From Candidatus Zymogenaceae bacterium (GTDB lineage: Bacteria > Desulfobacterota > Zymogenia > Zymogenales > Zymogenaceae): a DNA stretch of 64,000 nt. Position 1 is the first letter of the stretch. The number at the start of each line of letters is the position of its first letter. Of this stretch, positions 58,697-64,000 are shown in pieces. The stretch is taken from NCBI GenBank assembly GCA_016931225.1, contig JAFGFE010000020.1:142864-206863 (forward strand), given 5' to 3'. The notes below the pieces were generated by a model. It ran no database searches. It was not told the DNA's origin and was given only the letters and a program-made list of their open reading frames with translations. A program made the translations under genes and the position numbers.

Positions 58697-60388
58697 TTAT
58701 GGTTTCCTCTTTTTCCCCTCGAAATCCAGCCCCAGCGTTCCTCCCGGATTCATGATGCCGTTCGGGTCGAGGTGGTCCTTGACGGCCCTGATGATGCCGA
58801 AGGCCACCGGCCCCACGTGCTCTTCATACCAGGGGGCGAACATCTTTCCGATGCCGTGATGGTGCGAGAGGCTCCCGCCGCTCTTCACGATGGCGTCGAT
58901 GATGGAGTGCTGAAACGCCGTATAGTCCTCCGATTCCCTGCCCCGCTCGATGGGCGACAGGAAAATGAAATAGAGGTTGGCGCCGTTTTCGTAGGCATGG
59001 GACGCGTGAACCATGCAGATGGTCTTGGGCCGCGCCTTGATGACGTCCCTGACCTCCTTCCAGACATGATGGATATTCTCCCAGGTACAACTCGTCTCCA
59101 GGGTGTCGGAGATGATGCCGATATCCATCAGATCGTCCTTCATGTAGGGATCGGAATACCGCCGCTTCCAGTATCCCTTCACTCCCATCGGCCCCACACC
59201 GAAACCGCCGTGTCGTCTCGCGATCTTCCTCACCTTTTTTTTGATGAGCTTCCCGTGATCCGGGTCTCCCTCGGAGGCGCCCAGCAGAAGCACCCGTCGT
59301 TCTGGCTTGTAGCCCAGAAATTTGAGTATGCTGTCCACGATGGTGTTCTCCATCCCCTGGAGCTTCAGGGCAATGTCGGTCTCCTCGGGATCGGATATCC
59401 GAAGCATCGAGGGATAGCCGAATCCCCCCTGCATGATCTCCTGCATGGCAGCCAGCCCCTCCTCCCAGTCCTTGAAAAACCAGGAGAACATGTGACGGTC
59501 GTCGGGATTGTACTCCCGGATTTTCAACGTCACCTCGGTGACGATCCCAAACGCCCCCTCGCTCCCCAGGATGATCTGGTCGATGTCCGGGCCGATGGCG
59601 GCGGCGGGATAGGGCTTCGTCACGAGAACCCCCTTCGGCGTCACCACCCGCATGGAGATGGTCATGTCCTCGATCTTTCCGTAGCCGGTGGACTGTCCGC
59701 CGGCGCCCCGGGTGACCACCCATCCGCCGACGCAGGAAAATTCGAACGACTGGGGAAAATGGCCGCAGGTAAAGCCGTTTTTAATCCGCTCGCTCCGATA
59801 GTTGTTCAGATGCTCCTCGTAGGCGGGCCCGTACATGCCGGGCTGCACCCGACAGGTGAAATTCTTCTCGTTCACCTCCAAAACCCGGTTCAGGTGACGG
59901 GTCATATCCAGGCTGACGCCGCCCTTTTTGGGCGATATGCCGAACGTCACCGACGAGCGACCGCCCACCGCGGTGATCGGGATCTTCTTCCCGTTGCAGT
60001 ATTCCACCAGGGCCACGACGTCCTCTTCGCTTCTGGGATATACCACCGCGTCCGGAGGATGGGGCACCTTCTCCATGCGCGCGGTCAGCACATCCAGGTA
60101 GGTATAGCTGAATGCGTGCTTCGCCCGATCGTAATCGCCGGTATCGAGGTTCTCCTTTCCGACGATGTCCGTTATCGCTTTCAGGTCCTTATCGGTCAAC
60201 TTCGACTTCGCAAGGTCCTTTACCTCGCCCAGTCCCGGCATCTGTTTTTCCTGGATGTCCCGATCGGTATAGTTGAATGTCTCTTTGATAAACTCCAGCA
60301 GGTGATCGCTGGGATGATGATACTTGTCCGCCTCACCCCATTTCAGGATCGAGCGGTAGGAGTTTTTTGAAAATTTCTCAATCCACAT
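58697..60388 (-). CDS. AGPS-like FAD-binding oxidoreductase
   Basis: FAD-linked enzyme of 563 residues resembling alkyl-dihydroxyacetonephosphate synthase. It begins WIEKFSKNSYRSILKWG; the PCMH-type FAD domain shows DAVVYPRSEEDVVALVEYCN, GGRSSVTFG and GAGGQSTGYGKIEDM. The cap domain ends in SLSHHHGIGK, the histidine cluster characteristic of AGPS. AGPS exchanges an acyl for an alkyl chain, the step that makes ether lipids; whether this protein does so or is a D-2-hydroxyacid dehydrogenase relative needs biochemistry. AAGGAG precedes the ATG at 60388; an ATG at 60448 overlaps the HAD gene stop (ATGA). Confidence 0.88.
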   Translation of the reverse strand: MWIEKFSKNSYRSILKWGEADKYHHPSDHLLEFIKETFNYTDRDIQEKQMPGLGEVKDLAKSKLTDKDLKAITDIVGKENLDTGDYDRAKHAFSYTYLDVLTARMEKVPHPPDAVVYPRSEEDVVALVEYCNGKKIPITAVGGRSSVTFGISPKKGGVSLDMTRHLNRVLEVNEKNFTCRVQPGMYGPAYEEHLNNYRSERIKNGFTCGHFPQSFEFSCVGGWVVTRGAGGQSTGYGKIEDMTISMRVVTPKGVLVTKPYPAAAIGPDIDQIILGSEGAFGIVTEVTLKIREYNPDDRHMFSWFFKDWEEGLAAMQEIMQGGFGYPSMLRISDPEETDIALKLQGMENTIVDSILKFLGYKPERRVLLLGASEGDPDHGKLIKKKVRKIARRHGGFGVGPMGVKGYWKRRYSDPYMKDDLMDIGIISDTLETSCTWENIHHVWKEVRDVIKARPKTICMVHASHAYENGANLYFIFLSPIERGRESEDYTAFQHSIIDAIVKSGGSLSHHHGIGKMFAPWYEEHVGPVAFGIIRAVKDHLDPNGIMNPGGTLGLDFEGKKRKP

Positions 60389-60444
60389 GTCACACTCCTT
60401 TCCAAGATGATATATCGTTCCATCGGTGAAGTTGTTCGTGTCCG

Positions 60445-61248
60445 TCATTTCCCCCGTCGTGCCAAGAAGAGCCCGATGAGCTCGCTGAACCCCTCGCCCC
60501 CGGGGTGTTCGGTGATGTATGCGGGGGGATGGTACATCTGATCGAGGAAATCCTTCACGTTGGCGACCCCGACGCTGTGAGGAAAAAAGGAAAACATTGG
60601 CTCATCGTTGGGGGAGTCTCCCACAAACAGGTACCGATCCCGCATCGATTCAAGATCGACGCTCAATACCTCCCGGGCGAACAGCTTGGTCATGGTCAGC
60701 TTATCGTAGTCGCCGAACCAGCCGTTGACGTGGATGGAGCTGACCTTGTAGGTCACGCCGTATTCCGCGAAGATATCGCAGATCGCCTGGATGCTCTCCC
60801 GGGAGAGCGGCGGCACGTCCTCGGTGAAATCAATCGCCACGTCAAACAGGCGATACTCCTGGTCAGACGCGAGGGCGCTCCCCGGCACCCGCTTGAGAAT
60901 CTCGTCTCCGATATCCCGAAGCCGCCGCCGGTTTTGAATCGCCTCTTCCGGCTCGATGAAAAACCGCCGCTCAAGACGCTTCTTCCCCTGATCGTACCGA
61001 AAATAGAAGGCGCCGTTTTCCCCCACGACGCCGGAGACGGGCCACATCCGGGAGATATGGTCGCACCATCCGGCGGGTCTCCCGGTGATGGGGACGGTTG
61101 TAATCTCCGCATTCCACAAATCCCACAGCGCACGGAAAGACGCCGCGGGTATCCTTCCATTGAGCGTGAAGGTATCGTCTATGTCAAAGAAGACGCCCCG
61201 GATCCCTTCGGCGATCTCACGCCCGACGGCGTCAATCGGCTGTATCAT
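60445..61248 (-). CDS. HAD-family hydrolase (Cof/MPGP-like)
   Basis: Phosphatase of 267 residues in the HAD superfamily. The nucleophile motif is FFDIDDTF (DxD near residue 22), followed by PITGRP (motif II), a conserved lysine in YDKLTM and the metal motif VGDSPNDEPMF. The C2-type cap between motifs II and III marks the IIB subfamily, which includes sugar-phosphate and mannosyl-3-phosphoglycerate phosphatases. Substrate unknown. ATG at 61248. The AGPS-like gene starts 57 bases downstream and may be its partner in lipid metabolism (inference). Confidence 0.88.
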   Translation of the reverse strand: MIQPIDAVGREIAEGIRGVFFDIDDTFTLNGRIPAASFRALWDLWNAEITTVPITGRPAGWCDHISRMWPVSGVVGENGAFYFRYDQGKKRLERRFFIEPEEAIQNRRRLRDIGDEILKRVPGSALASDQEYRLFDVAIDFTEDVPPLSRESIQAICDIFAEYGVTYKVSSIHVNGWFGDYDKLTMTKLFAREVLSVDLESMRDRYLFVGDSPNDEPMFSFFPHSVGVANVKDFLDQMYHPPAYITEHPGGEGFSELIGLFLARRGK

Positions 61249-61302
61249 ACCTGATGTCCCGTATCGTCATGGAAGAGGTCCCTTCGGTTCGGTGATGCCT
61301 TG

Positions 61303-61740
61303 CTATGAAATAACCGTCTCCATCATATCGTACGTCAGGGTCAGCTCCACCAACACCAGTACGATGAATTGGGTGATGAGCCCCCCGAGCCACATGGCCA
61401 GGGTTTTCAAAAAGGGCTGATCGGCGATGAGCTTCACCACGATCAGCATAATCACGGCGCCCGCGGCCCACCCCACCGCAGGGGCCATATCCCATGTGGC
61501 CCCAAGGGCCTCGGCATAGAGCGACTCGGTGAAGTCCAGACCCACGAGCTTCGGCAGCATCATCAGATACGCCAACGACCAGATGATGATGCTGGAAAAC
61601 AGCGAGGTCAACAGAGACCTGCCGATGCCGACGTCGAACGAGCCGACCATCCGGGCGCTGAGCCAGACGGAAAACCAGGTCACCAGGGCCGCGAGCAGAA
61701 AGCTCATCGAAAAAAAGATCAGGTACGGAATGACATACAT
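61303..61740 (-). CDS. Four-helix membrane protein, paralogue A
   Basis: Protein of 145 residues with four hydrophobic segments. It starts MYVIPYLIFFSMSFLLAALV. The core (SLLTSLFSSIIIWSLAYL, later MLIVVKLIADQPFLKTLAMW and LITQFIVLVLVELTL) aligns with the neighbour at 61898, so the two are paralogues. No family recognised. No strong ribosome-binding site before the ATG at 61740. In the run of minus-strand genes between the HlyD-like and HAD genes. Confidence 0.75.
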   Translation of the reverse strand: MYVIPYLIFFSMSFLLAALVTWFSVWLSARMVGSFDVGIGRSLLTSLFSSIIIWSLAYLMMLPKLVGLDFTESLYAEALGATWDMAPAVGWAAGAVIMLIVVKLIADQPFLKTLAMWLGGLITQFIVLVLVELTLTYDMMETVIS

Positions 61741-61897
61741 GGCATATAACGTCTTTAAGAGGTCTTATAGGAGACATCCTATCACGGCCGCCCCGGACGG
61801 GCATCACAGACTTTTTTCGCCCGCATGCGGGATGACACAGCCATGAACCTTCACGGGCCCACCCAGGGACTCCCCACCCGAACGGTCCCATGCTCCC

Positions 61898-62281
61898 CTA
61901 TATCAACAACAACGCCCCCACGGCGACACCCATGCCGACCAGTATCAAAACAACAATAATCAGCAGGACGAACTGGACGACGCCGTGGAAAATCCAGGTT
62001 AATAGCGCCTTCCCCCAGGTCGTTTTAAATATCGCCTTTATCACCACCAGAGAAACGAGCAGGCCGATAATCCATCCCGGGGCGTTTATCACCGCCGCCA
62101 GCACCCAGATGAGAACGCTGGAGACCAGGGCGGCCCAGAAGGACTTCATAAACGTCGCGTTCTCTACCCCGGAGATCTTCGCCCCGATCCAGATGAAAAA
62201 GGCGGACACCATCGTGGCGACCACCACCACCCCCAATACAAGCAGGAACAACACCCCGGCGCCCAATGCAAGCAGCTCCAT
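61898..62281 (-). CDS. Four-helix membrane protein, paralogue B
   Basis: Protein of 127 residues with four hydrophobic segments. Residues 45-125 (SFWAALVSSVLIWVLAAVI, then LVSLVVIKAIFKTTWGKALL and IFHGVVQFVLLIIVVLIL) match the order in the paralogue at 61303. Both keep a KTLxxW/KALLTW segment before the last helix. AGGAGG precedes the ATG. It starts 22 bases after the HlyD-like gene, so co-transcribed; the three could form one membrane assembly. Function unknown. Confidence 0.78.
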   Translation of the reverse strand: MELLALGAGVLFLLVLGVVVVATMVSAFFIWIGAKISGVENATFMKSFWAALVSSVLIWVLAAVINAPGWIIGLLVSLVVIKAIFKTTWGKALLTWIFHGVVQFVLLIIVVLILVGMGVAVGALLLI

Positions 62282-62303
62282 CCATACCTCCTCTTCAGAG
62301 ACA

Positions 62304-63182
62304 CTAATACGCGATCAGTATGCGCTCCCCCATCACGAAGAGCCCCCGGTAGCTTTCCTTCCCGTCCAGCCTGAGGCGAAAAAGGACCCTCCCCTCCGCG
62401 TCATATGCCGCCGCGTACCCGGTAAAAACCTGGGGAAGCGGGGTCAGCGCCACGATCCACACGTCCATTCCCAACTCGACGTGTGCATCCGGCATATCGG
62501 ACACCCGAACGTATATTTCCCCGGCGACGACGATGGTCATCATCTCCTCGCCCCGAAGGAACGAGCCGCCCTCCCAGGCATACAGGGATGAAACAAACCC
62601 ATCGGCGGGAGCGGTGACAATTGCCGCGTCGAAGCGGCCCTCCATCAGGGCCAGGGTGTCACGGGCTTCGTCGTATTCTCTCTTCGCCGCCTCGGATTCG
62701 ACCCGGGCCCGCTCTTCCAGGCGCTCGGCAAACTCCCGCTCGCCCTCTGTCCGGACAAGCTCCATCCGGGCGACGGCCCCCCGCTCGTACATGGAGCGGG
62801 TCCAGATATGTCTCCCTCTGGCGTATTCGAGCTGATCGATCGCGGACTCAAGCGACATCTCCGCGGCATCCAGTTCCGCCTTTGCCGCCTCCAGCCGCCC
62901 CCTGGCGTTATCCAGGGCGGTTCCTGTGCTTTCCGCGTCAAGTCGAATCAGCAGATCCCCCGTCCTCACGGGGTCTCCGATCTGAACAAGCACCCGCTCC
63001 ACACCGGCCGTGGTGCCTGCCGAAACGGGGACGGCCCGCCATGTCAACTCACCCGCGACGGCGTGCCGGGGACATCCGGATACACGCGGCGAAAGGATGA
63101 CCGTCGCTGCGAGCACAAGCGCCGCCGCACACAGCCCGACCGCAACGATTGTGACCGCATACCGCCCAATATTGTAATCCAT
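62304..63182 (-). CDS. HlyD-like membrane fusion/adaptor protein
   Basis: Protein of 292 residues with an N-terminal membrane anchor (IVAVGLCAAALVLAATVIL). It has the membrane-fusion-protein layout: a lipoyl-like half (GVERVLVQIGDPVRTGDLLIRLD), a long coiled-coil hairpin (about 80-170, Ala/Glu-rich) and the second lipoyl half (AAIVTAPADGFVSSLYAWEGG) with a beta-barrel. Such adaptors link an inner-membrane transporter to the outside. No ABC, RND or MFS transporter gene is adjacent in the window; the paralogous membrane proteins downstream are too small to be one. ATG at 63182, with a TTG three codons earlier as alternative. Confidence 0.85.
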   Translation of the reverse strand: MDYNIGRYAVTIVAVGLCAAALVLAATVILSPRVSGCPRHAVAGELTWRAVPVSAGTTAGVERVLVQIGDPVRTGDLLIRLDAESTGTALDNARGRLEAAKAELDAAEMSLESAIDQLEYARGRHIWTRSMYERGAVARMELVRTEGEREFAERLEERARVESEAAKREYDEARDTLALMEGRFDAAIVTAPADGFVSSLYAWEGGSFLRGEEMMTIVVAGEIYVRVSDMPDAHVELGMDVWIVALTPLPQVFTGYAAAYDAEGRVLFRLRLDGKESYRGLFVMGERILIAY

Positions 63183-63233
63183 CACCTTCAAAAAGAAAAG
63201 CCCTTTTTCTTGGAGGAACCGCCGGCCCTCAAA

Positions 63234-63267
63234 TGAAAACGGCCCCGGGAGATGTATCCGGGGCCGA
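63234..63267 (-). terminator. Intrinsic terminator of the acyl-CoA ligase gene
   Basis: Stem CGGCCCCGG / CCGGGGCCG with an 8-base loop and a T-run on the minus strand, 24 bases past the stop at 63291. Confidence 0.8.
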
Positions 63268-63290
63268 GTGAATATGACGGCACGGTGAAC

Positions 63291-64000
63291 CTACTTCTTC
63301 ATCTTTTCCATTTCCTTGGCCCGAAGCTCTTTTCTGAGTATCTTCCCCACCGCGCTCTTGGGAAGATCGTCGATGAACTCGATGACCTTCGGAACCTTGT
63401 AGGCCGCAAGCTTCTCCTTGCAGTACTCGATCATCTCTTGTTCGGTGGCGGTCTCACCCTCCTTGAGCACGACAAACGCCTTCACCGTCTCACCGCGATA
63501 CTCGTGGGGCACACCGATGGCGCAAGCCTCGACCACCTTCGGATGTTCAAACAACACCTCGTCGATGTCCCTCGGGTAGATATTGTAGCCGCCGGCGATG
63601 ATCATGTCTTTCTTCCGATCGACGATATAGAAGTATCCCTCCTCGTCCATCATCCCGATATCGCCGGTGTAGAGCCAACCGTCGCGAACGGACTGTTTCG
63701 ACTCTTCCTCTCGCTTGTAGTACCCACTCGTCACCTGGGGGCCCTTGACGATGACCTCGCCGCTCTCACCTACCGGCATCTCCTTTTCCCCGGTTTCAAG
63801 ATCGACGATGCGAACATCGGTGTCCGGGAGGGGAAGACCGATGCTCCCCACCTTGGTCTTGCCGCCGAAGGGGTTGACGGTGGCGCCGGGCGACGTCTCC
63901 GAAAGACCGTACGCCTCGCAGATCTGGGACCCGGTGGCCTCCTCGAACTCCCGGATGACATCCAGGGGCAACGGCGCCGCCCCGGAGAAACAGCCCTTGA
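63291..64000 (-). CDS. Acyl-CoA ligase, C-terminal part (5' end outside window)
   Basis: AMP-forming ligase whose frame is open to the right edge, so only about 236 residues of the C-terminal half are seen. Motifs: GAAPLPLDVIREFEEATG, ICEAYGLSETSPG, GWLYTGDIGMM, DRKKDMIIAGGYNIYPRDI and the catalytic lysine in PKSAVGKILRK, all in standard order. It resembles the long-chain FadD type and differs in sequence from the synthetase at 56684. It should form acyl-CoA from a fatty or aromatic acid. A terminator follows its stop, so it ends a transcript. Confidence 0.93.
   Translation of the reverse strand, partial: KGCFSGAAPLPLDVIREFEEATGSQICEAYGLSETSPGATVNPFGGKTKVGSIGLPLPDTDVRIVDLETGEKEMPVGESGEVIVKGPQVTSGYYKREEESKQSVRDGWLYTGDIGMMDEEGYFYIVDRKKDMIIAGGYNIYPRDIDEVLFEHPKVVEACAIGVPHEYRGETVKAFVVLKEGETATEQEMIEYCKEKLAAYKVPKVIEFIDDLPKSAVGKILRKELRAKEMEKMKK

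Noticed and set aside
1..64000. tRNA, rRNA, CRISPR array, insertion sequence or prophage
   Set aside because: I looked for T-loop and anticodon patterns, regular direct repeats and transposase or integrase motifs on both strands and saw none. Faint or broken copies could be missed by eye.

Overview
The window is GC-rich chromosomal DNA of a Gram-negative bacterium that looks anaerobic. Supporting genes are a tungsten-type aldehyde:ferredoxin oxidoreductase with MoaD-like partners, several 4Fe-4S membrane or soluble proteins, a corrinoid methyltransferase fusion, an iron-type alcohol dehydrogenase and an iron-sulfur flavoprotein. Tat signals, lipoboxes, YkuD L,D-transpeptidases and an AGPS-like flavoprotein fit a Desulfobacterota (Deltaproteobacteria)-like organism, probably uncultured. 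This placement is an inference from gene content; no rRNA or tRNA gene is visible to test it.

Region 1 (1-12771, all minus strand) is a eukaryote-like phosphosignalling and cell-envelope island. It holds three membrane Ser/Thr kinases (one cut by the left edge, one with an SH3b-like sensor, one with a zinc ribbon and PQQ propeller), a von Willebrand A membrane protein, two membrane FHA proteins, two YkuD L,D-transpeptidases, an NTF2-like protein and a Tat-exported barrel protein. No PP2C phosphatase is seen.

Region 2 (13194-28071) is mixed metabolism and envelope: a methyltransferase-corrinoid fusion with CmuA-like layout, a D-aminoacylase-type amidohydrolase, an SCP2-like protein with an Fe-alcohol dehydrogenase, a NapH-like Fe-S membrane protein, a DUF2202 protein, ornithine aminotransferase, a FecR-domain exported protein and a C45-type Ntn hydrolase.

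Region 3 (28400-31126) is a DUF169 / TetR / ferredoxin operon behind a sigma70 promoter carrying a perfect 16-bp operator. Region 4 (31341-39017) joins a DUF2061 protein, APS kinase, a small membrane protein and two Tat-exported alkaline-phosphatase-superfamily enzymes to three tandem FHA paralogues. In the first paralogue the membrane tail lies in the -1 frame behind an A8 run.

Region 5 (39374-44166) has a DUF819 membrane protein, a pilin-like protein and the aldehyde:ferredoxin oxidoreductase operon, whose leader contains an attenuator-like terminator. Region 6 (44207-49591) has a GPH-type transporter, an RNHCP zinc protein, a cluster of DnaA-box-like sites, a TPP riboswitch with its own terminator but no thiamine gene behind it, and an exported protein with a truncated copy of itself.

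Region 7 (49588-58522) has a TetR / flavoprotein pair divergent from galactokinase and dGTPase, then DUF2784, a NarL-type response regulator, a coiled-coil lipoprotein, an SplB-like radical SAM protein and an acyl-CoA synthetase. Region 8 (58697-64000, minus) has an AGPS-like flavoprotein, a HAD hydrolase, two paralogous membrane proteins, a HlyD-like adaptor and a second acyl-CoA ligase cut by the right edge.
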